64,000 bases of DNA from Thermohalobaculum sp039805905 (GTDB lineage Bacteria; Pseudomonadota; Alphaproteobacteria; Rhodobacterales; Rhodobacteraceae), in the NCBI GenBank assembly GCA_039805905.1, contig JBDIVM010000004.1, forward strand, positions 62,001-126,000. Reading direction: 5' to 3'. Position 1 is the first letter of the stretch. Every line of letters starts with the position of its first letter. The translations under genes were made by a program, and so were the position numbers. Below, piece by piece: positions 34,595 through 42,808 of the stretch. Below the pieces are notes generated by a model, which did no database searches, had not been told where the DNA came from, and saw only the letters and a list, made by a program, of their open reading frames with translations.

Positions 34595-36313
34595 TCACAC
34601 TTCGTCCGGAAAATGCTTCATCGTCAGCAGGATCGGGTTCGGCGCCGCCTGGCCGAGGCCGCAGATCGAGGCATCCATCATGGCGGTGGATAGCTCGGTC
34701 AGCAGCGCCGTGTCCCATTTCGGCGCCTGCATCAGCTTGACCGCCTTCTCGCAGCCGACCCGGCACGGGGTGCACTGGCCGCAGCTCTCTTCCTCGAAGA
34801 AGCGCAGCATGTTCAGCGCCGCGTCCCGCGCGCTGTCCCGGTCCGAGAGCACCACCACCGCCGCGGACCCGATGAACGACCCGTGCGGCTGCAGCATGTC
34901 GAAGTCGAGCGGAATGTCGTCCATGCTGGCCGGCAGGAGCCCCGCAGAGGGGCCGCCCGGCTGGTAGGCCTTGAACGTGTGCCCGTCCAGCATCCCGCCC
35001 GCGGCTTCGATGATGTCGGTGATGGTCGAGCCCGCGGGCAGAAGATGCACGCCCGGCCGCTTCACCCGGCCCGAGACCGAGTAGGACCGCAGTCCCTTCC
35101 GCCCGTTCTTCTCGACCGCGTTCAGGACGCCCGGCCCCTCGCGGCACACCCGCGCGACCCAGTGGAGCGTCTCGACATTGTGCACCAGCGTGGGGCGGTC
35201 GAAGATGCCGACCTGCGCCACATAGGGCGGCCGGTGGCGGGGCAGGCCGCGCTTGCCCTCGATCGACTCGATCATCGCCGACTCCTCGCCGCAGATATAG
35301 GCGCCGGCACCGCGGCGCAGGTCGATATATCCGGGCTCGACGATGCCGGCGGCCTCGAGGGCCGCGATCTCGCGGCGCAGGATTTCCAGCACCGCCGGGT
35401 ACTCGTCGCGCATGTAGATGAAGCATGTCCCGGCCCCGACCGCCCAGGCGGCGATCAGCATGCCCTCGAGGAACAGATGCGGCGCGCGCTCGAGATAGTA
35501 GCGGTCCTTGAAGGTGCCGGGCTCGCCCTCGTCGCCGTTGACGGCGAGATACTTCGTCCCCTTTGCCGCCCGCACGAAGGACCACTTGCGGCCCGAGGGG
35601 AATCCCGCGCCGCCGAGGCCGCGCAGCCCCGATTCCAGCACCGCCTGCTGCACCTCGTCCGGCGTCCTCGCTCCGCCGCGCAGCGCCTTCAGCGTCTCGT
35701 AGCCGCCCCTGGCCGCATAGGCCGTGTAGCCTTCGTAGTCCGGGACATGGGCATGGGTGTCGCCGGCGGCGATGGCGGCGGCCACCTTGGCGGGCGTCGC
35801 ATGGCTGATGTGGTTGTGGCCGATCTCCAGCACCGGCGCGGTATCGCAGCGGCCCATGCACGGCGCGCGGACGACGCGCACCTCGCGCCCGCCATTGTAT
35901 TCGGCGGCCAGCTTCGCCATCAGCGCCTGCGCGCCCGCGAGTTCGCAGGAGAGCGAATCGCAGACCCGGATGGTCAGGTCGGGCGGGGCGGCTTCGCCCT
36001 CCTTCACCACGTCGAAATGGGCATAGAAGGTGGCAACCTCCCAGACCTCGGCCTGGGGCAGCTTCATCTCCTCGGCCAGCGCTCGCAGATGCGCGGCGGA
36101 CAGGTGATGATAGCGGTCCTGGATCAGGTGCAGATGCTCGATCAGCAGGTCGCGCCGCCGCGGCCGGTCGCCCAGCAGCGCGCGCACCTCGTCCAGCGCC
36201 CGGTCGTCGAGCTGCCGGCCTTTCGGCGTGCGGCGGCCCTTGCCGCGGCCGGATTTCCAGACCCCGCGACCGTCTCCGCTGCCGCCTCGGGATTTATCGT
36301 CGAGCGGGCTCAT
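34595..36313 (-). CDS. NuoE/NuoF-type flavoprotein, FdsB-like, orphan
   Basis: A 572-residue fusion. Residues about 50–190 form a NuoE-like 2Fe-2S thioredoxin fold (VCDSLSCELAG then APCMGRCDTAP, four Cys). Residues 220–572 are a NuoF-like part with the NADH/FMN site (RGLGGAGFPSGRKWSF, GDEGEPGTFKDRYYLE) and a 4Fe-4S site ESCGQCTPCRVGC. This architecture is that of the beta subunit of NAD-dependent formate dehydrogenase. The molybdenum alpha subunit and fdhD are not next to it: a lipoprotein gene lies downstream and an RcnB-like gene upstream. ATG 36313 is well spaced from AGGAGG. It may serve an fdsA elsewhere or another NAD-linked oxidoreductase. Confidence 0.83.
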   Translation of the reverse strand: MSPLDDKSRGGSGDGRGVWKSGRGKGRRTPKGRQLDDRALDEVRALLGDRPRRRDLLIEHLHLIQDRYHHLSAAHLRALAEEMKLPQAEVWEVATFYAHFDVVKEGEAAPPDLTIRVCDSLSCELAGAQALMAKLAAEYNGGREVRVVRAPCMGRCDTAPVLEIGHNHISHATPAKVAAAIAAGDTHAHVPDYEGYTAYAARGGYETLKALRGGARTPDEVQQAVLESGLRGLGGAGFPSGRKWSFVRAAKGTKYLAVNGDEGEPGTFKDRYYLERAPHLFLEGMLIAAWAVGAGTCFIYMRDEYPAVLEILRREIAALEAAGIVEPGYIDLRRGAGAYICGEESAMIESIEGKRGLPRHRPPYVAQVGIFDRPTLVHNVETLHWVARVCREGPGVLNAVEKNGRKGLRSYSVSGRVKRPGVHLLPAGSTITDIIEAAGGMLDGHTFKAYQPGGPSAGLLPASMDDIPLDFDMLQPHGSFIGSAAVVVLSDRDSARDAALNMLRFFEEESCGQCTPCRVGCEKAVKLMQAPKWDTALLTELSTAMMDASICGLGQAAPNPILLTMKHFPDEV

Positions 36314-36354
36314 GCACATCCTCCTCCGGCCTGCCGTCGCCGGGCATCCGCATC

Positions 36355-36364
36355 TGGTATACCA
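36355..36364. promoter_or_regulatory. TGGTATACCA palindrome, candidate GntR-type operator
   Basis: A perfect 10-base dyad 42 bases ahead of the FdsB-like start codon. It fits the TGGTnnACCA form bound by FadR-subfamily GntR regulators. The flanking bases 36361–36385 are locally AT-rich (GTATAGCATAG), consistent with a promoter. No gntR gene is adjacent. Confidence 0.5.
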
Positions 36365-36461
36365 AAGTCGGGGTATAGCATAGCGCCGCGCGATTTCCAC
36401 CGCGTATCACAGTCGCCACGGCTCCGGCGGATTCGCGACAGCGGCGTCGCCCGGCATGGCC

Positions 36462-37067
36462 TCAGCCGGGGGGCACCACCTTCTCGACGACACGGCTGAC
36501 GGCGGTGATCAGCAGGACGTCCCGGCCCACCCGCGCGTAGATCAGGCCGGGCGGCGGCTCTGGCAGCGCGTGGAGGCGCCAGTCGAGAGTGACGTGCGGA
36601 ACGGCCGCCGCCAGCGGCTCGCCGATCACATACTGTGCCGCCGGGACTGTGCCGCGGGCGTGCCGGATCGCCGGGCCCCGCGGGTCGGGCGGCGGGGCCG
36701 GCTCGACCGGTGGCGAGGCCGCCGCCGGCTCTTCCTCAGGAGGCGGAATGGAGGGGACGGGGCGCAGCGCCAGCGGGTCGTCGTAATCATTTACCCGATA
36801 GCCCAGGAACGAGCGGCGCCACGGCCAGAAATGGTGCGGGTGCTCGGGCTTATGCCACGCGCCCTGGTGCCTGCGCGACGGAAAGTAGACCTCGCCCGGC
36901 CCGGCGGGCCGGTGCGGCAGATGCCGCACTCCGGCCCCATCGCCGATGCGCACGAAAACCGATGCGCCCGGCGTGCCGGCCCGGATCGAGGCACGCAATT
37001 CGGCCTGCGCCGGCATTGCGAGTCCGATACCGGCGGCCAGAACGACGAGGGCGGTCAGCTTGCGCAT
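36462..37067 (-). CDS. RcnB-like periplasmic protein
   Basis: A 201-residue exported protein. Residues 1–22 are a signal peptide cut after PAQA. A His/Trp/Pro-rich middle (HKPEHPHHFWPWRRS) and a Pro-rich segment (120–150) precede a C-terminal motif LPEPPPGLIYARVGRDVLLITAVSRVV. That ending is close to the RcnB family, in which RcnB helps nickel and cobalt homeostasis. No RcnA exporter is nearby, and the family is broadly used for envelope proteins, so a metal role is a guess. ATG 37067 gives the signal peptide. Confidence 0.62.
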   Translation of the reverse strand: MRKLTALVVLAAGIGLAMPAQAELRASIRAGTPGASVFVRIGDGAGVRHLPHRPAGPGEVYFPSRRHQGAWHKPEHPHHFWPWRRSFLGYRVNDYDDPLALRPVPSIPPPEEEPAAASPPVEPAPPPDPRGPAIRHARGTVPAAQYVIGEPLAAAVPHVTLDWRLHALPEPPPGLIYARVGRDVLLITAVSRVVEKVVPPG

Positions 37068-37231
37068 CGGTGTCTGCCTCACGGATCGCACCATCATGAT
37101 ATAGGCGCGACGGACCCCGAGCGCCACGGTCACGATCTGCCGCGGCGCAGGCAGTATTGGAACCCGGCGCCGGGCATGCGATGTGTTGGCGGTCGCATGC
37201 GGGCGGCGCAGCCAGGGCAGGAGGACGCGTC

Positions 37232-39448
37232 ATGGCCATAGACCCTCCCGGCTCGCGCCGGGATCCGGCGCTCAGCGAGCGGCTCGACGCAGCCTACCGG
37301 TCCATGGGAGCCACCTATGTTCCGCGCACCGCGCTCGTCGGCGCGGACGGCCGGGCGCAGTACGTCAACCGGCTGATCCTCGAACCGTCGCCCTATCTGC
37401 TGCAGCACGCCCACAATCCGGTCGACTGGCGCCCCTGGGGACCGGAGGCGCTGGCCGAGGCGGCGGCGCGCGATCGGCCGGTCTTCCTTTCGATCGGTTA
37501 CGCGACCTGCCACTGGTGCCATGTGATGGAGGAGGAGAGCTTCGACAACGAGGGCGTCGCCCAGATCCTGAACGCCCATTTCGTGCCCGTGAAGATCGAC
37601 CGCGAGCAGCGCCCCGACCTCGACCAGATCTACATCACCGCGACGCAGCTGCAGCAGGGCCATGCGGGCTGGCCGAACTCGCTGTTCCTGATGCCGGACG
37701 GCCGGCCGTTCCACACCGGGACCTATTTCCCGCGCCCGCATTTCCTCCAGCTCCTGCAGGCGGTGGCGCAGATGTGGCGGGCCGGCGACCGGGCCGAGCT
37801 GGAGCGGGTCGCCAACCGGCTCTCCGACGCCATCCGACGCTTCGCGCCCGCCGCGGTCGCCGCCGCGGCGCCGCCGGGCGCGGCGCAGTTCAACTCCGCA
37901 CTCGACCAGCTCGCGAACATGCACAACGAGACCGAGGGCGGGTTCTCGTCGACCCAGCAGTTCCCGCAGGAGGTGTTCCTGCTCTACCTCATCGACCACT
38001 GGCGGCGCGGCGGCGACACCCGCGCGCTGGCGATTGCCGGCTCGACGCTCGAGGCGATCGCCGCGGGCGGCATCCACGACCATGTCGGTGGCGGCTTCCA
38101 CCGCTATACGGTCGACCCGAACTGGCGCACGCCGCATTTCGAGAAGATGCTCTACAATCAGGGCCAGCTTGCCCGCGCCTTCATCGAGGGCTGGGAGGTC
38201 ACCGGCAACCCCGCCTGGCGCCGCGCCGCCGAGCGCTGCTTCGCCTATGTCGCCCGCGACATGACCGGCCCGGACGGTGCCTTCCACGCCGCCGAGGATG
38301 CCGACAGCCGCGACGCCACGGGCGAGCTCGAGGAAGGTGCCTTCTATGTCTGGCCCCCGGCCGAGGCCCGCGCCGCTCTCGGCCCGGACGCCGAGGAGGC
38401 GATCGGGATCCTCGGGTTGCGCGAGAAGGCGACCCTGGAGGCCGGCCCGGTGGCTCATCTCGACCCGACCGACTCGCTGGACTTCGGGTCTCTCGATCCG
38501 CTGCTCGACCGGCTGCGGCTCGTCCGCGACGCCCGCGCCCGGCCGCTGCGCGACGAAAAGGTCATCGCCGGCTGGAACGGGCTGATGATCCGCGCGCTGG
38601 CCGAGGGGGCGGTCGCCTTCGACGCACCGGACTACGCCGGGGCTGCGGCCCGGGCGGCCGAGGCGCTGTGGTCGCGGCTCTGGACCGGCAACCGGCTGAT
38701 GCGGATCTGGGCCGGCGGCAGGGCGCTGGAGGATGGCGCGCTCGAGGACTACGCCTGGCTCGGTCTCGGCGTCCTCGCGCTCCACGACGCGACCGGCGCC
38801 GCGCCCTGGCTCGACCGCGCCGCCATGCTCGCCGCGACGGCGCTGGAGCGTTTCGGCGACGGCACGGGCCGGCTGAAGATGGCCGCGGCCGACGGCCCGC
38901 TCGGCCCGGTCTACGACAGTGCCGACGGCGCCACGCCCTCGGGCGAGAGCGCGATGCTCGAACTGCTGGCGCGGCTCGCCCGGCGGACGCCGGACCCGCG
39001 TTTCCGCGCCGCCGCCGAGCGGCTCAGGGGGGCACTCTCCGGCCAGCTTGCCGAGGTGCCGCTCCTACGCCCTGATGCGCTCGTCGCCAGCCGGATCATG
39101 GACGAGGGCGAGAGCGGCCTGCGCCGGGCGCTGGCCGGCGGCGCGGTGCGCGCCCGTCTCGCCGGCGGCGGCGCCCGGCTCGTGCTCGACATCGCGGAGG
39201 GCCGGCACGTCAACGCGCACCGGCCCGGCGCCGAGGGGCTGTCCGGCGCGGCACTCGAGGGCGCGGCGGTGGACTGGCCCGAGGGGACGCTGAGGCGCCT
39301 CGGCTTCAGCGACCGGCCGGTCCGGGTCTACGAGGGGCGGATCGAGCTCGGTCTCGACCCGACCGCCGATCTGGTGACGCTGCAGCTCCAGGTCTGCTCG
39401 GACCGGGTCTGCCTCGCGCCCGAACGCGCATCATTCCGGTTGCGGTGA
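37232..39448 (+). CDS. DUF255 / YyaL-type thioredoxin-fold protein
   Basis: A 738-residue protein of the spermatogenesis-associated protein 20 / YyaL family. It opens with a thioredoxin-like domain (about 40–190) having PYLLQHAHNPVDW and the motif GYATCHWCHVMEEESF, which includes a CxxC pair. A six-hairpin glycosidase-like (alpha/alpha toroid) region of about 500 residues follows. The reaction is unknown. ATG 37232 follows AGGAGG. A small exported-protein gene begins 10 bases after its stop. Confidence 0.9.
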   Translation: MAIDPPGSRRDPALSERLDAAYRSMGATYVPRTALVGADGRAQYVNRLILEPSPYLLQHAHNPVDWRPWGPEALAEAAARDRPVFLSIGYATCHWCHVMEEESFDNEGVAQILNAHFVPVKIDREQRPDLDQIYITATQLQQGHAGWPNSLFLMPDGRPFHTGTYFPRPHFLQLLQAVAQMWRAGDRAELERVANRLSDAIRRFAPAAVAAAAPPGAAQFNSALDQLANMHNETEGGFSSTQQFPQEVFLLYLIDHWRRGGDTRALAIAGSTLEAIAAGGIHDHVGGGFHRYTVDPNWRTPHFEKMLYNQGQLARAFIEGWEVTGNPAWRRAAERCFAYVARDMTGPDGAFHAAEDADSRDATGELEEGAFYVWPPAEARAALGPDAEEAIGILGLREKATLEAGPVAHLDPTDSLDFGSLDPLLDRLRLVRDARARPLRDEKVIAGWNGLMIRALAEGAVAFDAPDYAGAAARAAEALWSRLWTGNRLMRIWAGGRALEDGALEDYAWLGLGVLALHDATGAAPWLDRAAMLAATALERFGDGTGRLKMAAADGPLGPVYDSADGATPSGESAMLELLARLARRTPDPRFRAAAERLRGALSGQLAEVPLLRPDALVASRIMDEGESGLRRALAGGAVRARLAGGGARLVLDIAEGRHVNAHRPGAEGLSGAALEGAAVDWPEGTLRRLGFSDRPVRVYEGRIELGLDPTADLVTLQLQVCSDRVCLAPERASFRLR

Positions 39449-39458
39449 GACGGCATCC

Positions 39459-39881
39459 GTGAGCATTCTCGGCGCCATGCGCCGCCTCCTCCCCGCCCTC
39501 TGCCTCGTCCTCGCCGCGCTCCCCGCCCTCGCGGAGGAACCGGTCAGCCCGTCCGAGTTCCGCGACTATGCCGAGGGCTGGACGCTGCATTTCGAGATGG
39601 ACGGCGAATCCTTCGGCACCGAGATGTTCGAGCCCGGCGGGCACACCCTCTGGCGCTTCCGGGACGGAACCTGCGCACCGGGGGTCTGGCGCCCCTACGG
39701 CGCCCAGGTCTGCTTCTTCTACGGCGACGAGTCCGAGGTGCTGTGCTGGCGCGTGCTGCGCGACGAGAAGGGGCTGATGGTCCGGCTGCTCGGTGACGGG
39801 CCGGATGCCGGCATGGAACTCAGGATCACCGGACGCGACAATTCGCGGCCGATTTGCGGCGAGCCCGGTCGGCACATCTGA
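39459..39881 (+). CDS. Small exported protein, unknown
   Basis: A 140-residue protein with a signal peptide (to about residue 25, cut after ALA) and a mature region rich in aromatic residues and three Cys (CAPG, CFFY, CWRV). I do not recognise the family. The start is GTG 39459; ATG 39477 would also give a signal peptide but lacks an upstream purine-rich site. It follows the DUF255 gene by 10 bases and so is probably co-transcribed. Two hairpins lie past its stop. Confidence 0.6.
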   Translation: MSILGAMRRLLPALCLVLAALPALAEEPVSPSEFRDYAEGWTLHFEMDGESFGTEMFEPGGHTLWRFRDGTCAPGVWRPYGAQVCFFYGDESEVLCWRVLRDEKGLMVRLLGDGPDAGMELRITGRDNSRPICGEPGRHI

Positions 39882-39911
39882 ACCTGTCCGACCTAATCGA
39901 GCAACCGGCGC

Positions 39912-39985
39912 CGCTACCCGTGACCGGGTAGCGTCAATCGGCTCGTCGCGCTGCCCTTGACTGCGCCGGCGCCCCGCGCCGGCGC
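39912..39985 (+). terminator. Two hairpins after the small exported-protein gene
   Basis: The first is a perfect 9-bp stem (39912–39920 with 39925–39933, arm CGCTACCCG) with a 4-base TGAC loop. The second is GCGCCGGC/GCCGGCGC (39963–39970 with 39978–39985). Both lie within 105 bases of the stop. Neither has a T-run, so rho-independent function is uncertain. Confidence 0.5.
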
Positions 39986-40010
39986 TCCGTGCCGACCCCG
40001 GGCAGGATAC

Positions 40011-40036
40011 GAAACGCCCCGGCCGGGGCCGGGGCG
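40011..40036 (-). terminator. Intrinsic terminator after the DUF1127-like gene
   Basis: A CGCCCCGG/CCGGGGCG stem (40015–40022, 40029–40036), six-base loop. Reading leftward on the minus strand it is followed by TTTCGTAT. It lies about 85 bases past the stop of the small minus-strand gene. Confidence 0.6.
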
Positions 40037-40121
40037 CGATCGCTTCTTGCGACTGGATGGTGCAGGGGCGACGCGCCGCGGGCCAGCCGGGTGCTGCCCG
40101 GTGCTGCCCGGTGCGTCGCGC

Positions 40122-40358
40122 TCAGGAGTAGTGACGCTCGAACACCAGCCGCGCGGCATTGGCGCGGGTCAGGCTCGTGAGCCCGAGATGCGAGTCGCCC
40201 CGCCCGGACAGCCTCTCGTAATCGGCGGCCGCCTTCTGTGCCGCGCGGATCGAGGCGAGAACCCGGCCCAGCCCGACGATGCCACGGCCAATGGCTCCGG
40301 CGACGGCGCGGAGCGGCGCGATCTCTGCCGCCGGGCGGGTCAGAGTGAGAATGCTCAT
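40122..40358 (-). CDS. Small DUF1127-like protein
   Basis: A 78-residue basic protein. The C-terminal half (AADYERLSGRGDSHLGLTSLTRANAARLVFER) resembles the short DUF1127 domain, whose members in alphaproteobacteria include small RNA-turnover and stress proteins. A well-placed AGGAG precedes the ATG. It stands alone with its own terminator, and a symmetric array of four heptamers lies 75–118 bases upstream. Assignment to DUF1127 is by pattern only. Confidence 0.55.
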   Translation of the reverse strand: MSILTLTRPAAEIAPLRAVAGAIGRGIVGLGRVLASIRAAQKAAADYERLSGRGDSHLGLTSLTRANAARLVFERHYS

Positions 40359-40432
40359 GGATTTTCTCCTTGTTTTCGGGCGGCATGTGCGGCCGCCCTT
40401 TATGTACAATCTGGTAGGCCGGCAAAAATTGT

Positions 40433-40476
40433 GCAATGCACAGTCGCGCAATGCTGCATTGCAGAATCCGCATTGC
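40433..40476. promoter_or_regulatory. Four-copy GCAATGC array, symmetric dyad
   Basis: Heptamer GCAATGC at 40433 and 40448 reads forward; GCATTGC at 40456 and 40470 is its reverse complement. Spacers are 8, 1 and 7 bases, so the array is nearly symmetric around 40455. The surrounding sequence is much less GC-rich than the window. It lies in the gap upstream of the DUF1127-like gene and past the stop of the GST gene, the right place for an operator. Confidence 0.65.
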
Positions 40477-40541
40477 CCCGCGCCCGGCGCATCCGGGCGA
40501 ACGCGGGGATGGGCGGGTTCGATGCGCCGCTGGCAGTCAGG

Positions 40542-41168
40542 TCAGGGCATCGGGATCTCGGTCACGAACTTCGGCACATGGTATCCCTTCTGCACCCCCG
40601 GCCGCCCGGCGATCCGCAGATACCAGTCGCGCACGTTCGGATAGGCGGAAAGATCGATCCGCTGCCACTCGAAGCGACTGATCCAGGGCCAGATCGCCAT
40701 GTCGGCGATGGAATATTCTCCGGCGACGAACTCGCGCCCGTCGAGCCGGCGGTCAAGCACGCCGTAGAGGCGCTGGGCCTCCTTCGAGAACCGCTCCTCG
40801 GCATAGGGCGCCTTGCCGGGGTTGTACTTCACGAAGTGGTGCACCTGGCCGAGGATCGGCCCGACCCCGCCCATCTGCCACATCAGCCATTCCACGACCC
40901 GGTAGCGCCCCTCGCCGACATCGAGGAAGCGCCCGTGCTTCTCGGCGAGGTAGAACATGATCGCGGCCGACTCCATCAGCTCTGTCCCGGTCTCGCGGTC
41001 GACGATGGCCGGGATCTTGTTGTTCGGGGCAATCTTGAGGAAGGCCGGGTCGAACTGCTCGTCCTTGCCGATGTCGACCGCATGGGCCTGGTAGGGAACG
41101 CCCAGCTCCTCGAGCATGATCGAGACCTTGCGGCCGTTCGGCGTGGTCCAGGTGTAGAGGTCGATCAT
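40542..41168 (-). CDS. Glutathione S-transferase family protein
   Basis: A 208-residue GST of the YfcG/YghU (Nu-type) pattern. The N-terminal thioredoxin fold carries TPNGRKVSIMLEEL and NNKIPAIVD, followed by the EGRYRVVEWLMWQMGG helix start of the C-terminal domain. YfcG-type enzymes reduce disulfides such as organic peroxides. The gene is 40 bases after the SDR gene on the same strand. The window holds other glutathione genes at 56–63 kb, but no link is shown. Confidence 0.86.
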   Translation of the reverse strand: MIDLYTWTTPNGRKVSIMLEELGVPYQAHAVDIGKDEQFDPAFLKIAPNNKIPAIVDRETGTELMESAAIMFYLAEKHGRFLDVGEGRYRVVEWLMWQMGGVGPILGQVHHFVKYNPGKAPYAEERFSKEAQRLYGVLDRRLDGREFVAGEYSIADMAIWPWISRFEWQRIDLSAYPNVRDWYLRIAGRPGVQKGYHVPKFVTEIPMP

Positions 41169-41207
41169 CCTTGGTTCCCTCGTCCCTCGTTGCGTGATGC
41201 CTTCGGC

Positions 41208-41951
41208 TCAGACGTGCTGGCCGCCATTGATCTCGATCTCGACCCCGGTGACGTAGGAGCTTTCCGCAGTGCAGAGATAGTAGATGGTGCGCGCCACCTC
41301 CTCGGGCCGGCCGAGGCGGCGCAGCGGGATCTGGTCGATCAGCTTCTCGGTGCCGGGCGACAGGATCGCCGTCTCGATCTCGCCGGGCGCGATGGCGTTC
41401 ACCCGCACACCGAGGGGGCCGAAATCATGCGCCATCTCGCGGGTCAGCGCCGCCAGTGCCGCCTTCGAGGTGGCATAGGCGGCCCCGGCGAAGGGATGCA
41501 CCCGCGCCCCGGCGATCGAGGTCACGTTGACGACCGCGCCCTTCGCCGCCTTCAGCTCCTCGATCAGGCCGCGGGCGAGCACCACGGGGGCGAAGAAGTT
41601 CACATGGAACACATGGCCCCAGGTCTTCAGGTCGGTGCTGATGGTGTTCAGCCGCGCGCCCCCCGGCCCCTTGGGCGAGATTCCCGCGTTGTTCACCAGC
41701 GCGTCCAGCCGCCCGGTGGTCAGCCGGCTGCGGATCTCGGCCACCGCCTCGATGGTGCTGTTCGGGTCGGCGAGGTCGAGCTGGATGTGGTCCTCCGGCC
41801 CCATCTCCCAGGGGCAGTCCTCCGGGAAGGGGTGGCGCGAGCACGTCAGCACGCGCCATCCGGCCGAGGCGAAGCGCTTCACGGTGGCGTGCCCGATGCC
41901 CCGGCTGGCGCCGGTCAGCAGCAGGGTCTTGCGGTCGCTCGTGTCCGGCAT
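41208..41951 (-). CDS. SDR-family oxidoreductase (classical)
   Basis: A 247-residue classical short-chain dehydrogenase. The coenzyme motif TGASRGIGHA is at residues 14–23. NNAG marks the active-site loop, and the catalytic Tyr and Lys are in AYATSKAA. The substrate is unknown. It ends 40 bases from the GST gene, so the two may be co-transcribed. Confidence 0.86.
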   Translation of the reverse strand: MPDTSDRKTLLLTGASRGIGHATVKRFASAGWRVLTCSRHPFPEDCPWEMGPEDHIQLDLADPNSTIEAVAEIRSRLTTGRLDALVNNAGISPKGPGGARLNTISTDLKTWGHVFHVNFFAPVVLARGLIEELKAAKGAVVNVTSIAGARVHPFAGAAYATSKAALAALTREMAHDFGPLGVRVNAIAPGEIETAILSPGTEKLIDQIPLRRLGRPEEVARTIYYLCTAESSYVTGVEIEINGGQHV

Positions 41952-42027
41952 CGGCCGTCTCCTGTCTGAAGCTGTGCCTGCGCCGGCAATCTAGCGCGGC
42001 GGCGGTCTGTCTGCCACGGCGCAACGG

Positions 42028-42666
42028 TCACGGATTGAGCCGCTGTACCGTCCATCCGGCGCTGTCCGGCTTCAGCCGGGTCCAGCGGAAGCGGTCGTGC
42101 AGCCTGAAGTCGCCCTGCGCCCAGAACTCGATCTCGACCGGGCGGATGCGGAAGCCGCCCCAGTGGTCGGGCCGGGGCGGGTTGCGCGGATACTTTGCGG
42201 CAATCTTCGCCACCTCGGCCAGCAGCGTGCGCCTGTTCGCCAGTGGCCGCGACTGGCGCGAGGCCCAGGCGCCGATCCGGCTCTGGTAGTTGCGGCTCAT
42301 GTAATAGGCATCGGCCTGCCTGGCCGGGACAGGCTCGACGGGACCGCGGAGCCGTACCTGGCGGTGCAGGCTCTTCCAGTGCAGCACCATCGCGGCCCTG
42401 GGGTTGCCCTTCAGCTCGGTGCCCTTGGCGCTTTCGAGATTGGTATAGAAGACGAAGCCGCCCCTGACCGCGCTGGCCTCGATCTCCTTCAGCAGCACCA
42501 TGCGCACATTCGGCAGCCCCTGGCCGTCGACTGTGGCGAGGGCCACCGCATTCGCGTCCTCGGGTTCGCTCTTCTCCGCTTCGGCCAGCCAGTCGCGCGC
42601 CAGCGCATAGGGGTCGTCCGCCGCGAAGATTCCGCTCAACCTGCCCCCGGTTGTCAACTCGACCAT
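42028..42666 (-). CDS. pdxH: Pyridoxamine 5'-phosphate oxidase PdxH
   Basis: A 212-residue FMN enzyme that makes pyridoxal 5'-phosphate. It shows DPYALARDWLAEAEKSEPEDANAVALATVD, RMVLLKE, the FMN-binding and substrate segments VFYTNLESAKGTEL, SRIGAWASRQS, and a C-terminal RFRWTRLKP. Length is normal. ATG 42666 follows GGAGTC. It is divergent from fabI with a 142-base shared upstream region, an arrangement often seen in Rhodobacterales. Confidence 0.93.
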   Translation of the reverse strand: MVELTTGGRLSGIFAADDPYALARDWLAEAEKSEPEDANAVALATVDGQGLPNVRMVLLKEIEASAVRGGFVFYTNLESAKGTELKGNPRAAMVLHWKSLHRQVRLRGPVEPVPARQADAYYMSRNYQSRIGAWASRQSRPLANRRTLLAEVAKIAAKYPRNPPRPDHWGGFRIRPVEIEFWAQGDFRLHDRFRWTRLKPDSAGWTVQRLNP

Positions 42667-42808
42667 GATCCGACTCCACGCCGATCCTTCAGCCGCTCTC
42701 CTACCGCGGCGCGACGCCCGGAAAAAGCCCCACACGCCCATCTTACTTGATGCCAGGCGCGAATTCTCCTAACACCCGGCGTTAAGGAACGCTCCGGGGA
42801 GAGGTCGC

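Noticed and set aside
34335..35861. A minus-strand frame overlapping the FdsB-like gene
   Set aside because: It is a shifted frame of the same strand within a well-supported gene, Arg/Gly-rich and without domains.
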